Origin: Vespa crabro
Lineage: Eukaryota; Arthropoda; Insecta; Hymenoptera; Vespidae
Direction of reading: 5' to 3'
DNA length: 64,000 bases
Assembly: GCF_910589235.1 (NCBI RefSeq)
Contig: NC_060967.1
Location: 5,123,938-5,187,937 of the forward strand
The translations under genes were made by a program, and so were the position numbers. A model generated the notes under the pieces. The model saw only the letters and a program-made list of their open reading frames with translations, searched no databases and had not been told where the DNA came from. Shown here one piece after another: positions 16,101-27,369 of this stretch; position 1 is the stretch's first letter; each line of letters opens with the position of its first letter.

Positions 16101-19100
16101 CTAACCTAGTGGCATAGTAAAACTATCCCGACAACGCCAAGTGGAATTACTTCGGGATGGCGTCATTGCTTCAGGTCCCTATACGGGACTCTACATTCTG
16201 TTCTACGGGACAGGAGACTGGAGCAACGTTGGCGGCGCATCTATGGGCCGATCATCTTCATCTTTTCCCTTTGCAAGATGTCCCTGACATACCATGCCAC
16301 CTTGTTCCACTTCTCCTGGACTCGAAGCATTTTCTCGACAACGTTGCCCGGAGAGATTACTCCGAGGTCTTGCTCTAGGCGAGACGTTCGTCGCTCCAAC
16401 GGGCATATTTGAAGAATGTGTGGTAGGCGTCGTTGAAGGTCGAGTCGCCATTGGGACAGTTGCCGTCTGCTACATTCTCCATTTCTGCAAGGTAGGTGCA
16501 GAAGAATCCATGCCCTGTCAAGAAATGGGTGAGAAGTCGATCTCCCCAGCCTCCCGATTTAGCCAGCTGTCTAGCAGACTGATGAGTCGGGTGGTCAACT
16601 GTCCCTAGGCTCCTGATCCCATCTGCTTTGCTAGGTCTTGAAACTGCTAGAACTGGCGAACCTTGTTGCCTCTTCCTTTCCCAAAAAGGGCATTTGTTGG
16701 TGGAAAAATTGTCTCCCCCTGGTCTAGTAGATTGATTGGGATTAACCCCGCAATCTCTATCACCGCGGGCTCAGAGACCGTGCAGTAGGAGCACGAGATT
16801 CGGAGAGCGCCCCTCTTCTGTACCGCCACTATGCGCTTGCGGTATGTCTCGTATCGCAGTACTTCTGCACAGACCTCCGCGCCATACAGCAACACTGCTT
16901 CAGTAGCGCACCTCAGTAGTTGCCTCATGCACGGACGGGGAGCGTTGACGTTGGCCATGAGTGTACCAAGCGTGGCTATTACTTTTACCGCCTTGTCGGT
17001 TTCTCTAATTATGTGCTGTCCGAAATTGAACTTGCTGTCGAGAATTCTACCTAAGTGTTTGTCAGCCGACTTAGTCTGGACCGCCGCGTCTCCTAAGATG
17101 AAGCTGCGCAAGGTGTTGATGTGTTTCATCGTAAGTAGCACGATCTCTGGCTTCTGCACTGATACGTATAGCCCGTGGTCTTCAATCCAGAAAATGACTC
17201 TGCGTATGACCTGGAAGAGCAGCAGCTGTGCACCCTCCATGTCTCTTGAAGTTAAGACAACTGCAATGTCATCTGCGTACCCAACGAAGAAAGCACATTC
17301 AGCGACTACCATACGAAGGATTCCGTCCTAGAATATATTCCAGATATCCGGTCCCAATATGGAGTCCTGGTCTGTCCCCGATGTCAATTCTAAGCTACTC
17401 GGAAAATTGCCTGTATTGTATTCTAGGAAGCACTTGTTCAAGTAGTCCCCGAGAAATCGGAGTAGGTACTACGGGACACTGAAGTTACGTTCGAGCGCTT
17501 CCAATGCCAAGTCTCACCTATGGGAGTTGAAGGCATTTCTCAAGTTTAAGGAGGCCAGCAGACACAAAGGGCTGGAATGGTGAATCCCTCGTTCCGTCAT
17601 TATGGCGGCCGTGACTGCGTGGCTGGTGGAGAGGCCGGATAGCAATCCATACTGGCGGGCGACAAGATCCCTCGATGCCCTCACGGCTGCGTGCAGTCAT
17701 GGCATAAGCAGCTTCTCCAGGTGCTTGCCAGCCGTATCGGGCATAGAAGTAGGCCTGTATGAGGAAGCTGCCTCTGCTGGACCATTGCCCTTGCTGATGA
17801 GCACAAGCCTCGCTTTCTTCCACGAGGCGGGGAAGATGCTCCACCTGAGGCAAATGTTGTACATGATTGGCAAGAGCTCAGAGTGACTCTGCGCGACGGT
17901 TTTAATTACTTCCGATGGAAGACCGTCAGGACCTGGAGATTTCTTGTTCCGCATAGAATGTGAAAAGATGCGGCTCTTATTCTGTAAATTGTGGCGCTTC
18001 GATTATGTCAGGCGCAGCCCTGCTAATTTCTCTCTTCGGCTGTGAGGGGAATAGAGTATGCACAATGTATTCCAACGTCCTCGCATCCTGTGGGAACCCT
18101 TGCGTACGAGTCCCCAGCTTTCGAGTGACGATCTGGTACTCTAATCCTCACGGATCCCGATCGACATTCTGGCACAGCTTCTTCCAACACCGACGTTGAC
18201 TGAACTTGATGGCCCTCTTCAAAAACTTTTTGGCCGCTTGATACTCTGCAACCAAGGGAGCAGCGTCGAGGTCGCGTCCCTTCGCTCGTTGTGCTAAACG
18301 GCAAAACCTTAAGCACTTCTTACGAAGATCTGCGATCTCGCTCATCCAACAGCATGCAGGATGCCTCTGCCGTTTTGTTCTCTTTTTTGGCACCGCTGTC
18401 GCGAAAGCCTTTTGGATGAGCTGCACAGTTACTGAAGTAATCATCCTTGTTTGATCAGGTGGCGATAGACGCGCGGAAACAAATTGATAGTATCTCCAAC
18501 CTTCATCTATGACCGAGGACATCCTCTCTCTCTCTCTCTCTCTTGCAATGGTCCACCGGTGGGAGGTCGTTCGACACTTATCACGGCTGGCCTCCCATCG
18601 TGTACATCCAATAGGATGTACTGATGTTCGCTCCCGGTATAATCCTCAATTTCCCGCCAGCCTGCAACTCTTGCCACAAGTTGTTCGTTGGTTAAAGGTA
18701 CGTCCGGGATCGTCACTCTGTAGCCCTACCTACGAAGGCTGGCGACGATCATGTGTTGAGTACTGAGAGCTATAGTCTCGACGCCACCTCCATGATTCGT
18801 CTTCCTCTGGAGTTCGGCCTGGCATCCCACCATTCGAGAGATTTGGCATTGAGGTCTCCAAAAATAATGAGATCTCTTTGAAATTCCCGGAACGCGTCTT
18901 CTAGATCGTCCAGGATGGTCTGGATGTTGTCTTTCCGGATGTTCGGGGAGAGATATACGCTGAAATAAGTCCTGGAGTCTCACCCAATTGTTACCGCGTC
19001 CGTATCTTTGATCCGACAGATGTATTTGTCGGGTATCCGGGATCCAGATGGCCGCGGTGCCCAATTCCTGTACGTACCATCCCATTCTTGCTCTGTCCAG

Positions 19101-19206
19101 GTACTGTTCGCTGATTAAAACTATATTAGCTTGTTTCTCGGAGCAGAGCTGGGTTAGAAGGTGGTGTGCCGTCCTGCTTCATTTAAGATTGCCTGAAGTA
19201 CTCTCA
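16101..19206 (-). pseudogene. R1-clade ORF2 (endonuclease-reverse transcriptase), copy A, broken
   Basis: ORF2 encodes the protein that nicks the target and primes reverse transcription. The span of about 1035 codons fits R1-clade ORF2. It starts MRVLQA at 19206, an N terminus typical of these endonucleases. A one-base loss soon after shifts the frame before LLTQLCSEKQANIVLISEQY. The endonuclease catalytic-type motif GDLNAK lies at 18842-18859, and the SEHQY motif at 18618-18632. RT starts around KKSPGPDGLPSEVI at about 17945. The catalytic YADD is intact at 17268-17279. The C-terminal zinc-binding-like motif (NCPNGDS...YHTFF) is at about 16405-16475, but its last Cys is replaced by Tyr. A (CT)n run at 18524-18543 lies between endonuclease and RT. 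Several frameshifts make it a pseudogene. Confidence 0.85.
18524..18543. repeat. (CT)n dinucleotide tract inside R1 copy A
   Basis: About ten CT dinucleotides interrupt ORF2 between the endonuclease and RT regions and code for an Arg/Glu run in one minus frame. Copies B and D lack it at the equivalent place, so it expanded after insertion. Confidence 0.85.
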
Positions 19207-20688
19207 TCCTTGTTTCTTCTTGTTGGCTGTTGCATGGGACTCCTAGAAAGCTTTGCAGGACCTTGATGCCGCCAGGTGCTTCTTAGGTACATTAACGTTA
19301 TGGTAGCACAGGTAGTAAGAAGCCTCGCTGACCTTACAATTTTTGATCTTATGCTCGCCGGAGAAATACCAAAATTATCTGCGATCAGGGCATTTGCACG
19401 AGGCGCTATAGTGACCATAATAGAAACAGTGGTAGCTTCGCCTCACTTCTGTTCTTCACCTGACCCTGTTGCTGACGAAGACGACCAGCACTCGGCCGGC
19501 CTTTGAAAGCGTCCTAGCGGGTTCTTCTTCTATTTTGACGAGGGCCAAGCGTTGTTGTCTCGCGTTGGGGTTAATCAATCTATCTTCAAGTTTCCCCAAG
19601 TAGTCTGGCAAGGTCCTATTTAGGGTCTCCTCGACTTCCACCAATGATGCGCAGCAATAGCAGTCCCGTATCTCCAGTGTAGATCTAGGGACATGTTCCG
19701 TGATGCTGATCGTTGCTCTTACATCTTTTCCTAAGGGTTTCTACGAATGAGGCCCTGATATGCGCAGTGGTATTTTTCAGTTCGAGGAGAACTCTTCCGG
19801 ATCTGATCTGCCGGACCGATCTAACGTCTACCTCTGCGGCGCTGGTCTTGAAGGGCTGTAAGATGGCTCCGTCTATGTCTGCGTAAGATTGATCTTGCGA
19901 AGGTTTCAGGAGGATCGCGTCCGGCCTCGTTTTATTTCTCGGCCTATACTTCGATTTGATTGGCATCTATTTCTCTTGCTGTGGATGTTCAGCCGCCTTC
20001 CTCGCTGTTTTTTCCTTATTTTTTCTCTTCTTCTCGAACGCCGTCTACGTGGTGGCATCTTGCATGGGTCTTTTGAGGCTCTCTTCAGCAAAACTATGGC
20101 GGGCTTGTGGCTATTGTCTTAATTGCGCCAGCATCAGTTATAGAATTTGCCCCAGGGCTCTGAGAAACTCGGGCGAGGGTCCTCGCTCGCTTATTGACCT
20201 TTATTCGAAATTTATAAGTGAACTCGAGACTTTCTATGATGTCTTCCAGTTCTGAAAGCCCTTACTTAATAGCGTTGTTTACGTTGGACTGTCTAGTAAT
20301 AGCCACCTTCATTTTGACAAGGTGAACTTTCGCTTGCGCGAGTTTCTCACTCTCTACATCTTGTGGTGTCCCCATCGCAGGCTGGATAGGTGACGTCAGG
20401 CCGGAGAACCGTGTGCTATCAACGACCCTGGCAGCCAATAGCCACTCCACTAAGTGGCTTTCTTCATATCGTACCCATTCTTGTGATATAGACACCGCAG
20501 TCCAGGTCGCCTACCTGTCGTGTTTTTTCTGTTGCAATAACCAGAGCTGGGGCCAGGTTGCCTACCCCAAGCTCCTGGCAGTTGCTGGATGACGACGGCG
20601 GGTGGCCTGGCCTAACACCACCTGACACCGCAGGAGTGTGGGTGTCCCTCCCACGCCCGCATTTGCCATTTTCTGTACTATCTATCAT
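19196..20688 (-). pseudogene. R1-clade ORF1 (gag-like RNA-binding protein), copy A, broken
   Basis: ORF1 of R1-clade elements makes a gag-like protein that coats the element RNA. The start MIDSTENGKCGRGRDTHTP at 20688 is chosen because copy D has the matching start at 51955, and the following VSGG...PSSSSNC.ELGVGNLAPA is shared by both. The reading frame stops early, after GVYITRMGTI at about 20464. Downstream, lysine/arginine-rich and charged segments lie in shifted frames (about 19690-20110). Near the 3' end, degraded zinc-knuckle residues are visible (CFYYGHYSA then a Lys/Cys-rich stretch, about 19330-19440). The expected repeated CCHC knuckles are only partly recognisable. The length of about 1.49 kb is normal for the family. 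Confidence 0.72.
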
Positions 20689-20910
20689 ACGAAATATATT
20701 ATTGGGAGGCAAGCTCCACAAAGGAAAGGAGAGTAACGGAAGAAAGCTTGAGAGTGAGAGAAGGAATAGAAAAGGAAACAAAAGAAGAACAAAGGTATGA
20801 ATAGCCGTACAATAACATTCACACGCCATTCACACAGTCTCTTTCAGTCGCCTCATACGACAAGCAGGGAGTACTGTGGGAGTATTCTACTTCCCTCTAC
20901 CCACAGGGGG

Positions 20911-21031
20911 TAATAATAATAACGAAAATAATAATAATAACGATAATAATATTAATAGCGATAATATCGATTATAACGCTATTAACGATAATAATAACGA
21001 ACATAATAATTATAATAATAATAATATGAAT
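20911..21031 (+). repeat. Short AAT/AACGAT block between R1 copy A and LTR-like copy 2
   Basis: About 120 bp of AATAATAACG words lie directly upstream (in element sense) of the 5' end of R1 copy A. The block is probably the continuation of the array interrupted at 15955. Its far end is the start of the LTR-like element (TGTCACATCCCGC). Confidence 0.85.
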
Positions 21032-21737
21032 TGTCACATCCCGCAAAAAGCGACGTATGTAAATAAAAAAAAAGGAATATCATATGTAAGCTATAGTATA
21101 AATGAAAGATTAATACATAAGCTAGCTTAACTGAAGGGGATCATCCTTCAAAATTCATATCGCTCATTCGTAGGCTAAATATTATTATACATATTCAAAA
21201 TTTGAAAAATTTTACTATTAGCAATATTAGCTAAGATACCTTATAAACTCCCGTTACTACAAGCACCTTCTTATTAATAATTCATAAAACACATAAAAGA
21301 ATAATAATAAGAATTAGCGAACACATTGGGATCTATGTTAACAAAATACACACATACACATACAACACTATAATAAAATTACCAATTACCCTAATGAATT
21401 AATGTTCAACAACCTTAATAAATTAATGCGAGAAATATCTCTAAATAAATGTAGTAAATAATTGCGAGACATACTTATCGATAATGGCGAGATGACATCT
21501 GGTGATATGGGTTTTAAAATCCTGCGATCCAAGTATTAAGAACAACGATATCGACATTATTATCGGAACCACACCTGCTGATAACAACATACCAGGGGCT
21601 AAGAGCTTCCAGAATTACATCCGGTGATAAGCACCGAGTGAACGCAATACTTGGAGAGATAATAAAGGAACGATCGCATAGTTCTGCCTCACCACCACCG
21701 CACTCAGGCGGCAAGCGCGAACGGCTCACATGCGCAG

Positions 21738-21899
21738 TGACGTCAACCGGACTCGCCCTAGCAGGAGCAAAGAACGTAGTCAGACAGTCATAGTTCGCAG
21801 CCTTACTAAACAAGACGCAAGCTCCTAGTCTCGAGCCTTAAGCAGACATTATCCAACTTTGAATTTTACGCTAGAGTTTATCTTTGTCAATTAAATAAA
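21738..21899 (+). promoter_or_regulatory. CRE-like site and downstream poly(A)-like signal in LTR-like copy 2
   Basis: A perfect CRE palindrome TGACGTCA lies at 21738-21745 and is preserved in copy 3 at 57617-57624. About 35-40 bp downstream is a TCAG-rich stretch (TCAGACAGTCATAG) that could serve as an insect initiator. AATAAA follows at 21894. The order fits U3, start site and R-region end of an LTR, but no experiment or database match is available. Confidence 0.35.
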
Positions 21900-22226
21900 T
21901 TAGAACTCGTCAATTAAAATTAAAATTATATTTTTTATTAAAAAAAATAAAATAACCACGATCGTGTGCGGAACATCATCCAAAGGTGTAATTAATCAGT
22001 GTACTTTAGTGAAACATTTAATATATAAATAAAATTGTTATTGTTAACCAGTGCATGATTTCTTTATATCCATACATTCATCCATCCTTATTGCTCGGTG
22101 AGGACGAACCGCCCGAGTATCCTCCTATAAAATTGTCGTTTCGGTGAGAACGCTCCGCACGTACGACACTTTTCTCTTTCTCTCCTACTTCCAATCAAAT
22201 ACCTCTTCCTATTACTTACCCTCCTA

Positions 22227-22508
22227 ATGACGAAGGTACGTCGCGGTGGTAGAAAATATCAACTACGTTGTCTGTTAAAGGTGCTTTACCACGAAACCGA
22301 AATTTATAACGATACTTTGGGTGTTGAATTAATTGAAGAAGAGAAAGAAAATTTTCCATCATACCGCCTGATTCCTCTGCAGCTCTCTAGAAGGTGGATA
22401 CCCCCACTGGACCTTCCGATTTTGGATCCGAGGACCCCCAAATATCTGGAAATAATGCTCCACCATCAGCTTGGATTGTCTTCCCAAGAGGTAAGTGAGC
22501 ATTTGTAA
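22227..22508 (+). CDS. Unrecognised 93-codon ORF at the 3' side of LTR-like copy 2
   Basis: The ORF starts MTKVRRGGRKYQL, a basic N terminus. It continues through an acidic LIEEEKENFPS segment, a proline-rich middle (PPLDLPILDPRTPKY) and the end LGLSSQEVSEHL. I do not recognise the family. The frame was real at some time, because copy 3 preserves the same protein with substitutions and one nonsense codon, and copy 1 preserves the C-terminal part. It might be the first part of a gag-like ORF or an exon. A strong splice-donor-like AAGAG/GTAAGT lies inside it at 22486-22496. No zinc knuckle, protease or RT motif is present. Confidence 0.4.
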   Translation: MTKVRRGGRKYQLRCLLKVLYHETEIYNDTLGVELIEEEKENFPSYRLIPLQLSRRWIPPLDLPILDPRTPKYLEIMLHHQLGLSSQEVSEHL

Positions 22509-22658
22509 TATCGATTCGACACTCTGTTCGGTGCAAATGCCGAGCCAATTGAACTGCCCAGGTAAGGGCCGAAATGGGCACAAATCACCTGCAAGGGTCG
22601 GAATAGCTTACATACTTTGGAGTTAGCTCTATTAAGGTACATAACTTGCGAGACATAA

Positions 22659-22974
22659 CAACGATAATATCGTTAATAGTAATTATAACAATAATAACGA
22701 TAATAACAATTATAAGAAGAATAACGATAATAACTATAATACGATAATATCGATAATATCGAATATAATAATAATATTATTAATAACGATAATAATAATT
22801 GTAATGATTGTAAAGATAATAACGACAATAACGGTAATTATAATAATGATAATAATTACGGTAACATTAAAAATACTGATAATAACGATAGTTAGGGTAA
22901 TTTGGAATATAACGGTAATAACTGTAATAACGATAATAACAATAATAACGATAATAACTTTTATAACGATAATT
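22659..22974 (+). repeat. AAT/AACGAT block left of RTE-like element
   Basis: About 315 bp of AACGATAAT-type words, A-rich on the + strand, lie between the LTR-like copy 2 and the 3' end of the RTE-like element. Confidence 0.88.
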
Positions 22975-25900
22975 CTTTCCTCTTCTTCCTTCGATGAGGC
23001 CTGCTAGGGATCACGTGCCAATTTCAATTATTCTCACTTAGCTGTTTTACTTTCAGTTCCATCCAATATTCCTTCATCTTTTCACTATGGTGTTTCTTTC
23101 TGTCCTCACATCACTTCGCACCAGGTTCCTTCTTCAATCATCCTTGAAAACCATCCATTTTTAATAACCTCTTTCTAAAAATCACCGTCTATTATTCCCT
23201 CCGCACTTATATTATTTCTTTAACTCTCGAATCAAAGCTAGTTGTTGACTTTTCCTCCCAAAGATACATAAGTATCCTTTTTGATAATCGGGACAAATCC
23301 ATTCTGTAAATATAGCCAAAAAATTGAAGTCTTCCATTCTTTATCATTTCTGTCATGTCTTCTTTGTTCCTGTTTATGTCGTCATTAGATATTAAATTCC
23401 ATACTTTGGTTGTTTTCACTGGTCCTAATATTTTCCTCATGATTCTCCTTTCTAGTACATCTAGTTTATCTAATCTATAATTTAGTAACAAGCATTCTCT
23501 CGCTTATATGCATTTCGGATTCACTCCTGTAGCGTAATGTCTTATTTTAAGATTTTTAGATAAACATTTTTTCTTGTAAAAATACTTTGTGATACCATAC
23601 GCTATTTCCATCTTTCGTAACCTCTCCTCTACTGCAGATTTTTCTAAACCATTTCTTGAATTATTTCTGCTAGGTATTTGAATTTCTTTATTTTTTCCAT
23701 TGCACCAATATCTCTAGAAAAAAATTTTGGAGCGTTCTTGATGTTTTTCATAAATTTAGTTTTTTCTACGAATATTTTCATACCTACTTTGTTAGCTATT
23801 TCTTGCAAGAGATTGATTTGTGTAGTTGCACCTTTTAGGTAGTCTGACACTTTGGCAAAACCGTCTGCAAATGCTAGGCAACATAATTCAATGCCTTTGC
23901 TTCTTCCCCCCAAAGTTACTAGCGAAATGTTTTGTTCTTTAATCTTTATCTTCGTAATTCTTCCAATTATTTTTAGAACACAGTTGAACAGAGGAGGAGA
24001 TAAACCATCACCTTGCCTTACATCTGTATTTGTCTCAATAGGATTAGATATCTCACCCATAAATTTTATTTTTGAAATCATGTCAGTGAGTGTTTCACGT
24101 ATTAAGTTTGCCTATTTATTTTTTACTCCAAATTCACGTGTTGCTTTACCTAAGGTTTCTGTATCAACAGAGTCAATTGCCTCATTAAAATCTATAAATT
24201 TTGCAAATATGTCCTTTGAATTCAGTAACCTATGGCGAAATATGGATTTTAGGTTAAAAATTTGTTCTGTACAAGTTTTATCTTTCCGATATCAAGCTTG
24301 ATACTCGCACAGTTGCTTGTCACGTGTTGTTTCTATTCCATTCAGCAATATATTTCAGATCACCTTATATGCATTTTGCAGAAGAGAGATGCCTCTGTAT
24401 AGACCATCGTTCTGTTTGTCTCCTTTTTTATGTAATGCGTGAATTAGAGCTACTTTCCACTCTTCTGGAATACTCTCTGTTCTCCAAATATCTTCAAAGA
24501 TTAACATCATCTATTCAATGATTTTTGAATAAGACCATTTCAAAAGATCACATGTTATAGGGTTTTCTCATCTAGCTTTATTATATTTTAGATTTTTAAT
24601 TGCTGCCTTAATATCTTCAGCATTATGTTGTATATCTTCTTCCAGATTTTCAGTTGTTTCAGAGAATTCCAATTTATGTTTCAGTTCAGGGAAATTTAAA
24701 TGTTGATCGAAGAGTTTCACAAGTATTTCACAGTTTTCTGCATTGCTTAGGCCAAGTTTACCATTTTTATTTTAGAAGCATATGCTAGGCCCTTGATAAC
24801 TCTTCAATTGACTCTTAAAAGACTAATAGAAATTTCGTGAAATATTTTTAACAAAGATGTTTTTCATGACGATAAGTTGTGATTTTTCGAAAGATATTTT
24901 AACTCCCCTTAATATTCTAGCAATGTCTATCTTTCGTTTTTTGAATTGGTCATGGTGTTCAGTCTACCCCGAGCATTTCCACTTTTTCCAATGTTTTGTT
25001 CTCTCCTCTATGCATCATCACACATTTGGTTTCAGCAAGTTTTTTTTTATGCTTGACTAGTCCAAATGTTTTCTGGGCTGCGTTCGTTATTTCTTTAGAT
25101 AAATCATGCCACTTCCCATAATGAGTTACTTATATTTCTCTCTGAAATGTTTCCAAAGTTTCTTATGTAATTTGGAGTCTATTTGTATTGTACTTATTTA
25201 CTTTTCCCCTCTTCTGTGATTTCTGTTGGGAAAGAATTTGAGTTAGATTTTAGACAAATAGTGATCAGAGTCAAATTCTCTGCTGCTTACTACCATGACA
25301 TTCATAATTTCCTTCACATTGGTTTTGGTTATAGCTAAATGATCTACTTGAAATTCACCTAGCATTGGATTTGGAGAAATCCATGTTTTAGATCTTCTTG
25401 GCAATTTCTTCAAGAAAGTCGACCTTACCTTCGGTTGAAAGTTCTTACAAATAATAATCAATCACATTCCATGTCTATTTGTTCATTATTGTGTAGCATA
25501 TTCTCTATTGGTCTATCAAATCTCACTATTGGTCTATTATTTCTCTCTCTTCCTATTTGGGCATTAAAATCTCCAAGTAATATCACTACATATGATTTTA
25601 GAATTTTAGACATATCATCCTCCAAAAGGTCCCAGAATTTCCTCTACTTTATTTTGGTTCTTCCTGTTGTCTCCATTTATTGGTGCATGACAAATAATGA
25701 AATTGTATAATTTATTTTTGCATTTCATTTTCAAAAGAGACATCCTTACTTAGCTGAATTAGGATTTGGTTACCCAGTTTAATAATCTTTATGGATATAA
25801 AAGGCTGTTCACAAGATTGACATTACTTTCCTAATTTTAATCGTAGACTTGCCATTAAAGATTCTATTGTCTTTTGTTTCTGTCACATTTTCATCGAAAA

Positions 25901-26526
25901 GTCTTGTCTCCTGATCTGATAAAATTTGTATACCTTTTCTATCCAGACGTAGTTCTAATTCCTTTTGTTTACCATCCATCGGCAAAGAATTCATATTTAA
26001 AGTGCCCCCAATATACTTCTCTTTAATCTTAATTCTGGAAGGATTGAAATGATGCTCCGACTTATCCTTATTGGAGATGATAGGACTCCCCAAAACCCTA
26101 GGTGCCGATGCATTGCATAAAGCAATGGTGCAATTTCCTTCTGAGCAGCCACTTGGAGTAGAGCCTTCTTACGGCGACATTTCCATTTTGCAATTGAAAT
26201 TGGGTTACAATGGTTTGAATAAAATTCCAAAATTTTTTGTCTGAAATGATATGATTTCGTGGTTACCCACACTAAGGTCCTCCGCCCACACAATCCTGGG
26301 GAAATAAGATCTTTGAAGATTCCTTGGATTATATTAAAATTATTTTACATATTTTTCCGAATTTTTAATGTTTAAATAAATGTTCTATTCTTTAAATAAT
26401 ACTGTACTCTATTCCACATACACTAAGATTGTTTTAATAATTAGATGTTAATCGAAAACATTAATTTATAAGTACATCTGTTCGGAGAGATAGAGTTTCG
26501 ATGTGTTCTCGTCGGAACGTGATAGC
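22975..26526 (-). mobile_element. RTE-like non-LTR retrotransposon, decayed
   Basis: This element of about 3.5 kb is read on the minus strand. A single endonuclease-RT ORF is recognisable in pieces. These are the endonuclease start near 26005 (TLNMNSL), its QET box near 25910, the SDHYL box at 25255-25269, RT motifs at 23860-24025 and the RTE-type C terminus at 23207-23491 (LDVLERRIMRKILGP, LQFFGYIYRM). The left boundary is where AAT/AACGAT repeat resumes. The right boundary is uncertain, because 26300-26526 is unrecognised AT-rich sequence that may be 5' UTR or older flank. Codon use is AT-rich compared with the R1 copies. Confidence 0.8.
23207..26060 (-). pseudogene. RTE-like endonuclease-reverse transcriptase ORF, broken
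   Basis: This ORF would nick DNA through an APE-type endonuclease and copy the element RNA. Visible in order on the minus strand are the N-terminal TLNMNSL...GKQKEL and LDRKGIQILSDQETR (catalytic Glu of QET near 25910). Next come LGEFQVDHLAI and REFDSDHYLSK (SDH box near 25260). RT follows, with VRQGDGLSPPLFNCVL near 24020 and LGGRSKGIELCCLAFADG at 23860-23905. The C terminus has RIMRKILGP. The RT box should read FADD but reads FADG, so the second catalytic Asp is lost. The pieces are in different frames separated by stops, with little readable between about 24100 and 25240. It is clearly inactive. Confidence 0.8.
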
Positions 26527-27236
26527 AGATTATAACGATAATAATAATGATAATAACGATAATAATTATAATAATAATAATAATAATAATAATAGAAATA
26601 GAAATGATAGATCCGATAAAAATAATAAAAGTCGTAGTAATAATATTAATAATAATTTTAAAGAATATAACGATGTTAACGTTAATAACGATAATAATAA
26701 TAATATTATTAATAACGATAATAGCGTTTGTAACGATAGTAACTTCAATAATAGCGATAATAATAATAATAATGATAATAATAACAATAAGAAGTATAAT
26801 ATCATTAATAACAATAATGACGGTAATAACGATTATAAAGATAATAACTATAATAATAATAATGACAATAATATCGTTAATAACGATAATAACTTTAGTA
26901 ACGATAATAATAATGATAAGAATAAGAGTAATAAAATTAATAATAACGATAATAAAGATAATAATAATACTTATAATAATAACGATTATAACGATTATAT
27001 CGTTATAACGAAAATAATAACAATAAAAATATTGATAACGATAATAACAATAATTATATTAAATATAATAATTATATTAATAATAATTATAATAATAAAA
27101 ATAATTATAATAGAAACTACGATAATAAAAATAAAAATAATTTTAACGATAATAACGGTAATAACCAGTATAACTGTAATGACGACTAAAACGGTAATAA
27201 TAATCAAAATTATAATAATAATAATAGCAGTAATAA
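26527..27236 (+). repeat. AAT/AACGAT block between RTE-like element and R1 copy B
   Basis: About 710 bp of AAT, AACGAT and GATAAT words form an A-rich + strand that ends at the poly-T marking the 3' end of R1 copy B. A 258-codon Asn/Asp/Ile-rich frame spans it and is compositional. Confidence 0.9.
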
Positions 27237-27369
27237 TTTTTTTTGATGGTCAGAGTACTTCAATCTTTACGCACTAATCCAGGGACCCCGCCGCCAGAGA
27301 AATACTCCACAACTTTGACTCCCGATAAGTCCCTCGAATTTCGAGCTCCCCGTTGAAATTGGCACAATC

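Larger units (their letters stand above)
15956..20910 (-). mobile_element. R1-clade non-LTR retrotransposon, copy A (near full length, decayed)
   Basis: This element of about 4.95 kb is read on the minus strand. Its 5' end begins CCCCCTGTGGGTAGAGG at 20910, followed by a 5' UTR of about 220 nt, ORF1 from 20688, ORF2 from about 19206 to 16101, a 3' UTR of about 145 nt and a short A tract at 15956-15965. Clade evidence includes the endonuclease motif GDLNAKSLEWWDARPNS, RT box YADDI, and the post-RT segment ALRISCSYCTVSEPAV with IAGLIPINLL. That segment is typical of R1-clade ORF2 proteins. There is no RNase H. Both ends abut AAT/AACGAT microsatellite. Frameshifts and stops make it inactive. It shares its 5' end with copy D but not with copy B. 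Confidence 0.88.
21032..22658 (+). mobile_element. LTR-like element, copy 2
   Basis: This copy is about 85-90% identical by eye to 56878-58533. It begins TGTCACATCCCGC, matching TGTTACATCCCGC in copy 3; a TG start is usual for an LTR. Features in order are a GC-rich stretch with the CRE-like TGACGTCA at 21738-21745, a polyadenylation-like AATAAA at 21894-21899, two similar CGGTGAG(G/A)ACG segments at about 22095 and 22144, then an ORF from 22227. Similarity to copies 1 and 3 ends at about 22658, where the AAT/AACGAT repeat takes over. I could not find a second LTR, a convincing primer-binding site, or pol. The LTR-retrotransposon reading (LTR, leader and start of gag) is therefore an inference. 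It could also be a host promoter-plus-exon fragment that was amplified. Confidence 0.55.

Noticed and set aside
16203..20255. Plus-strand open frames of 60-166 codons across R1 copies A, B and D
   Set aside because: They are antisense to ORF1/ORF2, and the motifs of known families appear only on the minus strand.
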